Both the position numbers and the translations under genes were made by a program. A stretch of DNA of 11,333 bases from assembly GCA_003151315.1 (NCBI GenBank), contig PLXF01000031.1, positions 885 to 12,217 of the forward strand. The letters are read 5' to 3'. The notes under the pieces were generated by a model. It had not been told where the DNA came from, made no database searches, and saw only the letters and a program-made list of their open reading frames with translations. Position 1 is the stretch's first letter. Every line of letters starts with the position of its first letter. Source of the DNA: Parachlamydiales bacterium. GTDB taxonomy: Bacteria > Chlamydiota > Chlamydiia > Chlamydiales > SM23-39. Of this stretch, positions 1-7,388 are shown in pieces.

Positions 1-105
1 GCTCCGCCAGTCGCAATACTCGAGTCGGTATTGAGCGTAACGATAATATTATTGACGACTGCTACTAAATATAAAGGAACGAACGAAAACAAAAAAAAGA
101 AATAA
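1..105 (+). CDS. C-terminal fragment of a probable membrane protein (5' end outside the window)
   Basis: Reading from base 1, a frame stays open for 34 codons and stops at TAA 103-105. It encodes a Pro-Pro turn, one hydrophobic stretch of about 18 residues (VAILESVLSVTIILLTTA), and a short polar lysine-rich tail ending KKKK. This is what the last membrane helix and cytoplasmic tail of a multi-pass transporter usually look like. There is no start codon, so the gene would begin upstream of the window. The carbonic anhydrase gene converges on it with 77 bp between the stops. The family cannot be named from so short a piece, and an open frame of this length can arise by chance, so confidence is moderate to low. 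Confidence 0.42.
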   Translation, partial: APPVAILESVLSVTIILLTTATKYKGTNENKKKK

Positions 106-182
106 CGCAAAAGTTAACCCTAGCAATCTTCACCTAAAATTAAGTAATAATAGTTTTTACTAAAGAGGGCAAGGGAAAGAAC

Positions 183-746
183 CTAGACAAGCTCTATGCG
201 GCCCGTATGGAAATTGTACAACCCACCCACGACATCGATTTTTTTCTGCGCCATTAGTTCGGATATAACAGCTGTTTTTCGGAGCTGGGCGACAACCATT
301 TTGACATTTTCTTTAATCGCGTTCTCTAGCCAATCGCCAGGAAGATCTTGGGTCTTACTGACGGCCGGCTTAATGAGACTTGCGACCGTCTCTATGTCAT
401 GCGTATCTCCATGCATAACGGCGTTGACAGCACCACAGTTTTCGTGGCCTAACACGACGATGAGAGAGGAATGGAGATAAAGGGCGGAAAAATTGATGCT
501 CTCCAGCTCGATTTTCCCCACCACGTTACCCGCTACCCGGATAATAAATAGATCGCCAATCCCTTGATCAAAAATAATCTCAGGCGCAACCCGGGAATCG
601 GAACACCCTAAAATAATCGCAAACGGCTCTTGTATCTGTGCCGTCTCTTGCCGCCGTTCGCTCGTTCGGTCGGGATGCAAGGAGCGGTCCTTAGCAAATC
701 GTTCATTTCCCGCAAGCAAAGTACTTAAAGCAATATCTGGAGTCAT
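183..746 (-). CDS. beta-class carbonic anhydrase
   Basis: A cytosolic zinc enzyme that interconverts CO2 and bicarbonate, supplying bicarbonate for carboxylations and helping pH balance. The 187-aa protein carries the beta-class signatures: CSDSRVAPE with zinc ligand Cys48 and the Asp50/Arg52 dyad, RVAGN at 70-74, and GHENCGAV with ligands His101 and Cys104. The C-terminal GLYNFHTGRIELV segment is also typical of the family. At 187 residues it is near the short end of the family, but every core element is present. The ATG at 744-746 has a strong Shine-Dalgarno site (AGGAGAGG) just upstream, which fixes the start. It is divergent from the efflux operon and is not obviously part of it. No convincing -35/-10 pair was seen for it in the 111-bp spacer. 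The class assignment is secure; the physiological role is inferred. Confidence 0.95.
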   Translation of the reverse strand: MTPDIALSTLLAGNERFAKDRSLHPDRTSERRQETAQIQEPFAIILGCSDSRVAPEIIFDQGIGDLFIIRVAGNVVGKIELESINFSALYLHSSLIVVLGHENCGAVNAVMHGDTHDIETVASLIKPAVSKTQDLPGDWLENAIKENVKMVVAQLRKTAVISELMAQKKIDVVGGLYNFHTGRIELV

Positions 747-749
747 ATT

Positions 750-757
750 CCTCTCCT
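750..757 (-). promoter_or_regulatory. Strong ribosome binding site of the carbonic anhydrase gene
   Basis: AGGAGAGG on the - strand, with its GGAG core six bases before the ATG at 744-746. This is one of the few strong Shine-Dalgarno sites in the window and it decides the start codon. Confidence 0.75.
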
Positions 758-820
758 ACTGAAAAAATTAGTATTTAGGCAATCGCAAAATGCTGATATA
801 CCCGATCGGCATGTCCGCTC

Positions 821-848
821 TTGACTTCATTTGTATTTCCTCTATAGA
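821..848 (+). promoter_or_regulatory. Candidate sigma70-type promoter for the efflux operon
   Basis: TTGACT (821-826, five of six matches to the -35 consensus) is followed after 16 bp by TATAGA (843-848), four of six matches to the -10 consensus. Transcription would begin around 855, only a few bases before the ATG at 858, giving an almost leaderless mRNA. That fits the weak Shine-Dalgarno context (AAGAAG) in front of the start. The alternative is that the real promoter lies elsewhere in the divergent spacer. Confidence 0.4.
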
Positions 849-857
849 TAAAGAAGA

Positions 858-1733
858 ATGCGAAAAACAAAAATTATAATCACTGCTGTCCTTATTTTTC
901 TAGTCCTATTGGCTACCGTGTTTGGCATTTTCCAATGGACGCGAGAACGATCTCGCAATAGAGGGATCATCACCCTTTACGGAAATGTCGATGTGCGTCA
1001 AGTCGACGTGGGGTTCCGCGCCTTTGGACGGGTGAATTCGATGCCGTTTGAAGAGGGAGATTTTGTCCCGAAAGGGGCGTTTATGGCGTCTCTCGAAGAC
1101 CAGCCCTATTTAGATCAGGTGCGAGAAGCAGAAGCGAGTGTAAAAGCGACCCAATTTTCCCTAGACAATGCGGAACAGGTCTTTCGCCGAAGACAAGAAC
1201 TTGTGGGAGAAGGGGGCGTTTCTCAAGAAGATTATGAAAATACCCTCACTTCAAAAGAGGTCTACCAAGAAAATCTTAAACAAGCGATGGCAGCTTTAGG
1301 GGTGACTCGAACAAATCTGAAAGACACCAAAGCCTATTGCCCCGTGGATGGGACGATCCTAACTCGCGTCCGCGAACCGGGCACGGTGGTTTTGCAAGGA
1401 GAGCCCGTTTACACTCTTTCTGTCCTGTCCCCTGTCTGGGTCAGAGCCTATGTTCCGGAACCCCTTCTGGGCTCCATTTATCCCGGAATGGAGGCAGAGA
1501 TTTATACCGATACGAAAGGGGGAAAAGTATATAAGGGGAAAATAGGATTTATCTCCCCTGTTGCAGAATTTACCCCTAAAACGGTGGAGACGACTCAACT
1601 TAGGACCGATCTGGTCTATCGGATTCGCATTTATGCCGACAATCCAGACCAAACGCTCAAACAAGGGATGCCTGTAACGGCAAAATTGTATGTCCGAAAC
1701 GCAGCCTCTCGTTCAGATCGACAACCTAACTAA
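858..1733 (+). CDS. ybhG: HlyD-type periplasmic adaptor (membrane fusion protein) of an ABC efflux pump, YbhG-like
   Basis: The membrane-anchored adaptor that would link the inner-membrane ABC transporter to the outer-membrane channel. The 291-aa protein has an N-terminal membrane anchor at about residues 6-25, then the first half of a barrel-sandwich domain starting LYGNVDVRQVDV (from about 40). A helical hairpin spans about 84-156, followed by the second half-motif (CPVDGTILTRVREPGTVV, 161-178) and a beta-barrel region from about 190. The stretch SPVAEFTPKTVETTQLRTDL at 233-252 closely matches my recollection of E. coli YbhG. The protein is about 40 residues shorter than E. coli YbhG (about 332 aa), and the missing length appears to fall in the helical hairpin. 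The ATG at 858 opens directly into the anchor sequence. Its last 44 bp overlap the ATPase gene, indicating tight operon coupling. The substrate cannot be told from sequence. Confidence 0.93.
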   Translation: MRKTKIIITAVLIFLVLLATVFGIFQWTRERSRNRGIITLYGNVDVRQVDVGFRAFGRVNSMPFEEGDFVPKGAFMASLEDQPYLDQVREAEASVKATQFSLDNAEQVFRRRQELVGEGGVSQEDYENTLTSKEVYQENLKQAMAALGVTRTNLKDTKAYCPVDGTILTRVREPGTVVLQGEPVYTLSVLSPVWVRAYVPEPLLGSIYPGMEAEIYTDTKGGKVYKGKIGFISPVAEFTPKTVETTQLRTDLVYRIRIYADNPDQTLKQGMPVTAKLYVRNAASRSDRQPN

Positions 1734-3387
1734 GCAATTTAAAAACCAAATCGTTCTCGATCACCTCAATATCTCTATCCCTAAGGGGAAATTTGTCGCT
1801 TTGGCAGGTCACGACGGAGCGGGAAAAACCACCCTAATCCGCCTCATTGCCGGACTTCTTCTCCCCACCGAAGGGAAAATCACCGTAGCCGAATTCGACA
1901 CGGTAAAAAATCCCCAAGCGATCCACCAAAAAATCGGCTATATGCCGCAGCGATTCGGCCTCTATGAAGATCTCACCGTCATGCAAAACCTCACGCTGTA
2001 TGCCGACTTACAAAACGTAGTGGGAACCGATCGGGAAGAGACCTTTAAAAAACTCTTAGCGATGATGAATCTCGCCCCGTTTGTCAACCGATTAGCCGGC
2101 GATCTGTCGGGAGGAATGAAGCAAAAGCTGGGGCTTGCCTGTACACTCCTGCATAAACCGACCCTATTACTTCTCGATGAACCGAGTGTCGGCGTCGACC
2201 CGATCTCGCGCCGGGAACTCTGGGGATTTATGGGAGAGCTGATTGGGGAAGGGATCACCGTTATCTGGAGCACCGCCTATCTCAATGAGGCGGAAAAAGG
2301 GGACATGGTCATCTTGCTCAATGAAGGGAAAATGCTCTATGCGGGACCGCCGCTCGAATTGACCAAACGGGTAGAGGGAAAAGTGTTTCTCGTCAAAGAT
2401 ATTGAAGGGAGCCGAAGGACAAAATTAGCCGAGCTCTTGAATCGAGAAAATATCGAAGATGGAACGATTCAAGGAAGCGAATTGCGGCTCGTAACCCGCG
2501 ATGGGATCCCGGAAGAGGGATGGATCCCCACAACTCCCCGTTTTGAAGATGCGTTCATCGATATTTTAGGAGGCGGACCTGGCGGCCGATCGGCCCTCGC
2601 CGAGAAAACACCCGCCAAAACGGAAGAGAAGTCGATCATTATTGAGGCGAAAGGACTGACGAAGAAATTCGGCTCCTTCACAGCGGCCGACAACATCACC
2701 TTTTCGGTGCAAAGCGGCGAAGTATTTGGGCTTCTCGGGCCCAACGGCGCCGGAAAATCGACCACGTTCAAGATGCTCTGCGGCCTGCTCCGCCCCACTG
2801 AGGGCACCGCCTTCGTTCACTCGTTGAGTTTAGATAAAGCGCCCGGAAAAGCACGCGCCGAGATCGGCTATATGGCTCAGCGTTTTTCTCTTTATGGAGG
2901 CTTGAGCGTGCAACAAAACCTCGATTTTTTTTCGGGCGTCTACAACTTAACAGGCGCCAAAAAAAAGCAAGCCGTAGATGAGATGATCCAAATTTTCGAT
3001 TTCACCCCTTTTCTCGACGTCTCGGCGCAAAATCTCCCGTTAGGATTTAAGCAACGCCTCGCTCTGGCCTGCGCTGTTATGCATCGCCCTCCCGTCCTTT
3101 TTCTCGACGAACCCACCTCTGGCGTCGATCCCATCACCAGACGAGAATTTTGGAACCACATTAACGGTCTGGTTGAAAAAGGGTGCACAATTATGGTAAC
3201 TACCCATTTTATGGACGAGGCCGAATATTGTGATCGGATCGGGCTAGTCTATCAGAGTAAATTGATCCATATCGGCACTCCCGATGAGTTAAAAGAGCTC
3301 GCCAAAACAGAAAAGAATCCGTTTCCCACTCTGGAGGATGCGTTTATTACATTAATTGAGCGGTACGACGGTCATGAGAAGGATTAA
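1690..3387 (+). CDS. ybhF: ABC transporter ATPase with two fused nucleotide-binding domains, YbhF-like
   Basis: The cytoplasmic ATPase powering the YbhSR-like permease pair. The 565-aa protein contains two tandem NBDs. NBD1 has Walker A GHDGAGKT (40-47), Q-loop Gln87, signature LSGGM (139-143), Walker B Asp163/Glu164, and Ala196 where the switch His is expected. NBD2 has Walker A GPNGAGKST (350-358), Q-loop Gln397, a degenerate signature LPLGF (449-453), Walker B Asp473/Glu474 and a normal switch His506. The linker at about 295-315 is rich in Gly, Ala and Lys. Length and layout match YbhF-type proteins. The ATG at 1690 is the only good start before the first NBD. It lacks a nearby Shine-Dalgarno site and overlaps the adaptor gene by 44 bp, so translational coupling is likely. 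The asymmetry predicts one degenerate and one hydrolytically competent composite ATP site. Confidence 0.95.
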   Translation: MSETQPLVQIDNLTKQFKNQIVLDHLNISIPKGKFVALAGHDGAGKTTLIRLIAGLLLPTEGKITVAEFDTVKNPQAIHQKIGYMPQRFGLYEDLTVMQNLTLYADLQNVVGTDREETFKKLLAMMNLAPFVNRLAGDLSGGMKQKLGLACTLLHKPTLLLLDEPSVGVDPISRRELWGFMGELIGEGITVIWSTAYLNEAEKGDMVILLNEGKMLYAGPPLELTKRVEGKVFLVKDIEGSRRTKLAELLNRENIEDGTIQGSELRLVTRDGIPEEGWIPTTPRFEDAFIDILGGGPGGRSALAEKTPAKTEEKSIIIEAKGLTKKFGSFTAADNITFSVQSGEVFGLLGPNGAGKSTTFKMLCGLLRPTEGTAFVHSLSLDKAPGKARAEIGYMAQRFSLYGGLSVQQNLDFFSGVYNLTGAKKKQAVDEMIQIFDFTPFLDVSAQNLPLGFKQRLALACAVMHRPPVLFLDEPTSGVDPITRREFWNHINGLVEKGCTIMVTTHFMDEAEYCDRIGLVYQSKLIHIGTPDELKELAKTEKNPFPTLEDAFITLIERYDGHEKD

Positions 3388-4486
3388 AGCTTTAATAATT
3401 AAAGAGTTCCATCAAATCATTCGCGATCCGAGCAGCATTTTGATCAGTTTGATTTTACCGGCGCTCCTCCTCTTTATTTATGGGTTTGGGATTTCACTCG
3501 ATTACAAGCACCTAAAAATTGGCTTAGTGCTCGAAGATACCTCTCCTGATGTGCAAAGCTTTGCTAAATCGCTCAGCGATTCCCCCTATTTTTCCGTCGC
3601 AATCGGCAGAGAACGGCACCAATTCGATCTACCCCTAATTGAGGGCGCCATTAGCGGTATTGTGGTGATCCCCTCTTACTTTTCCTCTTATAGACAAAGG
3701 CCCGATCTCATCGCGCCAATCCAAGTCATTGCCGATGGGAGCGACCCCAACGCAGCGAATTTTGTCCAAAATTATGTCCAATCGGCCTTCCAAAACTGGC
3801 TTGTGCAAGAATCGATCAGCTCCGATTGGCGCAGTCTTCCCCTGATCAATCTCCAGCCCCGTTTCTGGTTTAACGAACAATTAGAAAGCCGCAACTTCTT
3901 AATCCCCGGATCGATCGCCCTCATCATGACCCTCATCGGAACCCTTCTCACCTCTCTAGTCGTCGCCCGAGAGTGGGAAAAGGGGACGATGGAATCGCTC
4001 ATGGCCACGCCCGTAAAAATCCATGAGCTAGTTTTAGGAAAACTGATCTCCTACTTCCTCTTAGGAATGCTCTCCTTTGTTTTCTCCACACTCATTGCCC
4101 TTTTGTTTTACCACATTCCGCTCAGAGGCTCTTGGCTTCTCCTTACCTTCACAACCATGATCTATTTAATTACCGCCCTAAGCATTGGCCTTTTAATCTC
4201 CACCGCCGCCAAAAACCAATTCGTAGCAGCCCAGACAGCGCTAATCACCGCCTTTCTCCCCGCCTTTATGCTCTCCGGCTTTATCTTTGAGATCTCCTCT
4301 ATGCCCTTTCCCATCCGCCTATTGCCCCTGATTGTCCCTGCCAAATATTATGTCTCTTCACTCCAAACGATTTTTTTAGCAGGGAACGTCTGGTCATTGA
4401 TTTTAACCAATATTTTCATCATGGTCTGTATTGGAGCCCTCCTATTTTTAATCACGGCTCGCAAAACGGTGAAGAGGCTCGATTGA
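3374..4486 (+). CDS. ybhS: ABC-2 type permease, YbhS-like
   Basis: One of the two inner-membrane permease subunits that would pair with the fused ATPase. From ATG 3374 the protein is 370 aa. It has a short amphipathic cytoplasmic start (RRIKALIIKEFHQIIRDP), a first membrane helix at about 22-42, a large extracytoplasmic domain to about 170, then about five further helices. Family landmarks are NFLIPGSIALIMTLIGTLLT, SLVVAREWEKGTMESL, LGKLISYFLLGML and LSGFIFEISSMPFPIRLLP, all resembling my recollection of E. coli YbhS. An in-frame TTG at 3356 would add six residues. I prefer the ATG because the family begins at this point and the GGAGG at 3333-3337 lies too far from the TTG. The gene overlaps the ATPase by 14 bp and runs into the next gene through a TTGA overlap, so the four pump genes are probably one transcript. 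Confidence 0.93.
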   Translation: MRRIKALIIKEFHQIIRDPSSILISLILPALLLFIYGFGISLDYKHLKIGLVLEDTSPDVQSFAKSLSDSPYFSVAIGRERHQFDLPLIEGAISGIVVIPSYFSSYRQRPDLIAPIQVIADGSDPNAANFVQNYVQSAFQNWLVQESISSDWRSLPLINLQPRFWFNEQLESRNFLIPGSIALIMTLIGTLLTSLVVAREWEKGTMESLMATPVKIHELVLGKLISYFLLGMLSFVFSTLIALLFYHIPLRGSWLLLTFTTMIYLITALSIGLLISTAAKNQFVAAQTALITAFLPAFMLSGFIFEISSMPFPIRLLPLIVPAKYYVSSLQTIFLAGNVWSLILTNIFIMVCIGALLFLITARKTVKRLD

Positions 4487-5589
4487 ACCGGATTTTAGCT
4501 CTAATTATCAAAGAACTAATCTCCGTTTGGCGAGATAAAAAAAGTCGTTTTATTCTGATTTTTCCGCCCATTTGGCAGCTATTTATCTTCGCTTTCGCCG
4601 CTACGTTGGATGTAAAAAACGTAACCATTGGCATCCTAAATCGGGACAATGGAGAGGCCAGTTTTGAATTAGTTCAAAGAGTCCGCGGCTCGCCCATTTT
4701 TACCCATATCGTCTATCTCGAAGCCATCGAAGAGATCGCCCCTTTCATCGACAACCAAAAAGGGCCCATCGTGATCTCGATCGACGAAGAATTTTCCCGC
4801 AAACTCGAAGCCCACCAGTCAGCCCCCGTTCAGATGATTTTAGATGGGAGAAAGTCGAATACGGCGCAGATTATCGCCGGATATATGACCACGATTGTGG
4901 AGAAGTTTTCGCGCGAATTTGCACAAAAAGAGAAGATCCCTGTAGAGCCGATCGAAATCGTCCCCCGCAATTGGTTCAATCCCAATCTTCTCTACTATTG
5001 GTACACCGTTCCAGGGTTGCTCGCGATTTTGACGATGGTGGAAGCTCTTTTAATTACCGGCCTATCGGTCGCCCGGGAGCGCGAGCTCGGAACCTTCGAT
5101 CAGCTCCTCGTCTCTCCCCTCTCTCCCACAGAAATTTTGATTGGGAAAACGATCCCCGCCATTATTATCGGCATGGCAGAAGGGACGATTATTGTCTTAG
5201 CGATCCTCTTTGTCTTCCAGATCCCCTTTTATGGATCTCTCTTTCTTCTCTACCTCAGCATGCTCATCTACGTCGCCGCCATCACAGGAGTCGGCCTCTT
5301 TATTTCTTCCCTCTGCTCTACGCAGCAGCAAGCTATCCTCGGCTCATTCGTTTTTCTGACACCCGCTATACTCCTCTCCGGCTTCGCCACTCCCATCGAC
5401 AATATGCCGGTTTGGCTCCAGTACGTCACCTTGATCAATCCGACCCGCTACTTCATGTACATCTCGCGCGGAATCTTTCTCAAGGCGATCCCCGCCTCGG
5501 CCGTCCTGAACCACGTCTGGCTACTCCTTCTCATCGCTATTTTTAATCTCACCGCAGCCGCCCGATTCTTCCGCAGACGTTTTACATAG
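4483..5589 (+). CDS. ybhR: ABC-2 type permease, YbhR-like
   Basis: The second inner-membrane permease subunit, 368 aa. It starts at TTG 4483, overlapping the preceding stop as TTGA. GAAGAGG at 4471-4477 gives a good Shine-Dalgarno site five bases before the TTG. The reading from this codon (NRILALIIKELISVWRDKKS) matches the usual N-terminus of the family, so the unusual start is well supported. The architecture is one N-terminal helix at about 21-43, an extracytoplasmic domain containing ILDGRKSNTAQIIAGY and RNWFNPNL, then five or six helices with SVARERELGTFDQLLVSPL, SSLCSTQQQAILGSFVF and PAILLSGFATPIDNMPVWLQ. These closely resemble my recollection of E. coli YbhR. It most likely forms a heterodimer with the upstream YbhS-like protein. 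Its last 69 bp overlap the opposite-strand outer-membrane factor gene. Confidence 0.93.
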   Translation: MNRILALIIKELISVWRDKKSRFILIFPPIWQLFIFAFAATLDVKNVTIGILNRDNGEASFELVQRVRGSPIFTHIVYLEAIEEIAPFIDNQKGPIVISIDEEFSRKLEAHQSAPVQMILDGRKSNTAQIIAGYMTTIVEKFSREFAQKEKIPVEPIEIVPRNWFNPNLLYYWYTVPGLLAILTMVEALLITGLSVARERELGTFDQLLVSPLSPTEILIGKTIPAIIIGMAEGTIIVLAILFVFQIPFYGSLFLLYLSMLIYVAAITGVGLFISSLCSTQQQAILGSFVFLTPAILLSGFATPIDNMPVWLQYVTLINPTRYFMYISRGIFLKAIPASAVLNHVWLLLLIAIFNLTAAARFFRRRFT

Positions 5590-6990
5590 ATCGCCCCAGC
5601 CCCCTCCAAGCGCCTTAATCAACTGAACCGTCGACTGATATCGATTGCCCAGCACATTTAAATAGCTCCGCTTCGCATCGATTTCTTTTTCTTCCGCATC
5701 TAACGTATCCAGAAGGCTGACGATCCCTTTTCCGTACCGTTTTTGCGACAACCAGTTATTTTTCTCAGCCGCTTTCCAAGACTCTTCCAAACTATCAAAC
5801 TGCTTATTCTGCTGGCCCACATTCGTCAAAGCGTCTTCCACCTCTTGAAAAGCGGTCAACACGGCGCTCTCATAAGCCGCTTTCGTCTCCCGAAATCGGG
5901 CATAAGCCAACTTGACGTAAGAAGAATTTCTCCCCGCGTTAAAGATCGTCTCAGAGATATTTACCCCAAATTGCCACAACCTACTCGGCCAACGTAAAAA
6001 CTGGGACAGATCAGGACTCAGATACCCGATCGCGCTCGTTAAAGAGATTCCCGGTAAATAAGACGAATAGGCAACCCCGATAAATTCATGCAAAGAGGCC
6101 ATCATCCGTTCTGCTTGAGCCACGTCGGGGCGGCGCACCAACATACTCGACGGCAATCCCGCAGGAATCGCAGGAGGATCGAGCAAAAGCAAACGGCTAG
6201 CCACCTGAAATTCAGAAGCAGGGGTCCCAATTAGAGCCGCCATCGCATTTTCAAACTGCGCCCTTTGCCGTGCAGTTTCCTGATATTCGGCGTCTAAATC
6301 AGCCACATGCCCCTCCACTTCTAACAGCTCCATTAAAGAGACAAGCCCCGCATCAAATCTCGATGTGGTCAATTTCAATTTCTTTTTCTGCAGACGCAAA
6401 ACCTCGGCAATTAAAGACAATTGCGTGTCTACAGCCAGAGCATTGAAATAGTTGCTCGCCAAATCGGAGGTGAGGGTTAACATAGTGGCTTTAAGCGCCT
6501 CGTCGCGAGCCTGCGCATAGATCGAGGCGGCATTATAAGTCCCTCTAAAACGGCCCCACAGATCCACTTCGTAGCTCATCGCAACGGGGAGCTGATAGGT
6601 GAGCTCTTTCACCCGAGTGATCGTCTGCAACCCGGGAAACAGCCCTTGCGGCACCCCATATAGCTCGATCAATTGGTTGACGTTATTGTAACTCGGATTG
6701 AGATTAGCCTGAGGATAGAGAGTCGATTTAGCAATGCCCGCCAAAGCCCGTGCCTCGGCCACCTTTTCCAACGCGACGGTGAGATCGGGGTTGTTTTCGA
6801 CGACCAGACATTCGAGGCGGTTGAGTTCCTCGTCCCCAAAAATCTCCCACCAGTTTTCACAAGAGGCCAAATCGGCCTCGCTCACGGCCGTTTTCCACTC
6901 GACCGGTGCGCTCAGATCGGGAGCCTCATAGCGGGGCCCTAAATGGCACCCACCCAAAAGCAGAAGGAGAAAAAGCCAACAATATCGCAT
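5521..6990 (-). CDS. Outer-membrane factor lipoprotein (TolC/NodT/OprM family)
   Basis: The trimeric outer-membrane channel expected to receive substrate from the YbhG-like adaptor. The 489-aa precursor has a lipoprotein signal ending in the lipobox LGGC with Cys15, followed by HLGPRYEAPDL, typical of the factor lipoprotein family. Two outer-membrane efflux repeats follow. Landmarks are YEVDLWGR (140-147), SMLVRRPDVAQAE after the midpoint, ISETIFNAGRNSSYVK around 345-360, FQEVEDALTN around 381-390, and ALGGGW at about 460-465, where family members usually end. GGAG six bases before the ATG (6988-6990) supports the start. The remaining tail (GDLCKTSAEE to the end) is not conserved in the family as I recall it. 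Most of it is encoded antisense to the end of ybhR. Convergent placement means the gene needs its own promoter, which I could not identify with confidence. Confidence 0.93.
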   Translation of the reverse strand: MRYCWLFLLLLLGGCHLGPRYEAPDLSAPVEWKTAVSEADLASCENWWEIFGDEELNRLECLVVENNPDLTVALEKVAEARALAGIAKSTLYPQANLNPSYNNVNQLIELYGVPQGLFPGLQTITRVKELTYQLPVAMSYEVDLWGRFRGTYNAASIYAQARDEALKATMLTLTSDLASNYFNALAVDTQLSLIAEVLRLQKKKLKLTTSRFDAGLVSLMELLEVEGHVADLDAEYQETARQRAQFENAMAALIGTPASEFQVASRLLLLDPPAIPAGLPSSMLVRRPDVAQAERMMASLHEFIGVAYSSYLPGISLTSAIGYLSPDLSQFLRWPSRLWQFGVNISETIFNAGRNSSYVKLAYARFRETKAAYESAVLTAFQEVEDALTNVGQQNKQFDSLEESWKAAEKNNWLSQKRYGKGIVSLLDTLDAEEKEIDAKRSYLNVLGNRYQSTVQLIKALGGGWGDLCKTSAEESGGCGEIKNSDEKE

Positions 6991-7068
6991 ATTTTACTCC
7001 ATAGCACACCTCAATGCGCTAGGGAAGAAGAAAGCCAAATGAGATAAAACGAAGGAGAAGAAAACTTC

Positions 7069-7365
7069 TTTCAAAATTCAATTTTCAAGGGTGCCGTTTG
7101 ATCCACCAACGACACTATGAGAATGGGGCTACCTAAAATTTTTAACCACAGAGAAGAGAGAGAGCACGGAGAAAAAGTCCCCAATCGCTCTCGCCGCGAA
7201 AATCATTGAGGTTGCTATAGAAATTCGTCGAGCAATGGGGGCTTGGGTCTTCTTTCTCTGTGATCTCCCTCTTCTCTGTGGTTAAAAATTTTAGGTAGTC
7301 CATTTACATAGTGCCGTTGCCGGATTAAATGGGATAAAAGCATACCTAAAGATTGAATTTTGAAA
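7069..7365. repeat. Long nested inverted repeat (MITE-like element)
   Basis: The arms face each other around a central loop. The inner arm is a perfect 30-bp inverted repeat, 7129-7158 against 7269-7298, starting CTACCTAAAA and containing TTAACCACAGAGAAGAG. It continues inward to about 7176/7251 with only four mismatches. Outward, 7096-7119 pairs with 7307-7330 at 19 of 24 positions, and 7069-7082 pairs with 7352-7365 at 14 of 14. The intervening parts differ in length. The arms rich in ACCACAGAGA resemble widespread bacterial repeats of that composition. The whole could form a very long hairpin and might stop transcription from either side. No transposase or clear target-site duplication is visible. 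The size and structure suggest a miniature or decayed mobile element. Confidence 0.85.
7184..7252 (+). pseudogene. Possible relic of a GxxExxY-family gene inside the inverted repeat
   Basis: The loop between the repeat arms reads, in one + strand frame, as a peptide containing KIIEVAIEIRRAMG (7199-7240). This resembles the N-terminal helix of GxxExxY proteins, whose recalled pattern is roughly KIIgaAIEVHrxLGpGLLE. Similarity stops after the glycine, where AWVF replaces the expected GLLE, and the frame runs into the right repeat arm and ends at TAA 7283-7285. The rest of the usual ~125-aa protein is absent. I infer an internally deleted remnant. The match is only about 15 residues and rests on memory of the family, so confidence is limited. 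Confidence 0.45.
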
Positions 7366-7388
7366 AAACGTTACTGCTTAACTTTCCA

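Larger units (their letters stand above)
6991..7388. other. 398-bp gene-free gap filled mostly by an inverted-repeat element
   Basis: No credible complete gene was found on either strand. The first ~78 bp hold the Shine-Dalgarno site (GGAG, 6997-7000 on the - strand) and presumably the promoter of the outer-membrane factor gene, though no clear -35/-10 pair is visible. From about 7069 to 7365 the gap is occupied by a long nested inverted repeat, described separately. Confidence 0.7.

Noticed and set aside
143..161. Small hairpin (AGTAA/TTACT) between the converging genes as a terminator
   Set aside because: Only a five-base AT-rich stem and no clean T-run on either strand; too weak to call.
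802..809. 8-bp palindrome CCGATCGG in the divergent spacer as an operator
   Set aside because: Short palindromes of this kind are expected by chance, and no regulator gene is nearby.
3356..3376. TTG at 3356 as the start of the YbhS-like permease
   Set aside because: The family N-terminus begins at ATG 3374, and the only nearby GGAGG is too far from the TTG to serve it.
4971..5546. 191-codon + strand frame inside the YbhR-like gene
   Set aside because: It is rich in Arg, His, Ser and Pro, as expected for an out-of-frame reading of a membrane protein, and it lies wholly within a clearly coding gene.
7069..7365. CRISPR array or simple rho-independent terminator
   Set aside because: There is only one inverted pair and no regularly spaced direct repeats, and the stem is far longer than a terminator with a 74-base loop.
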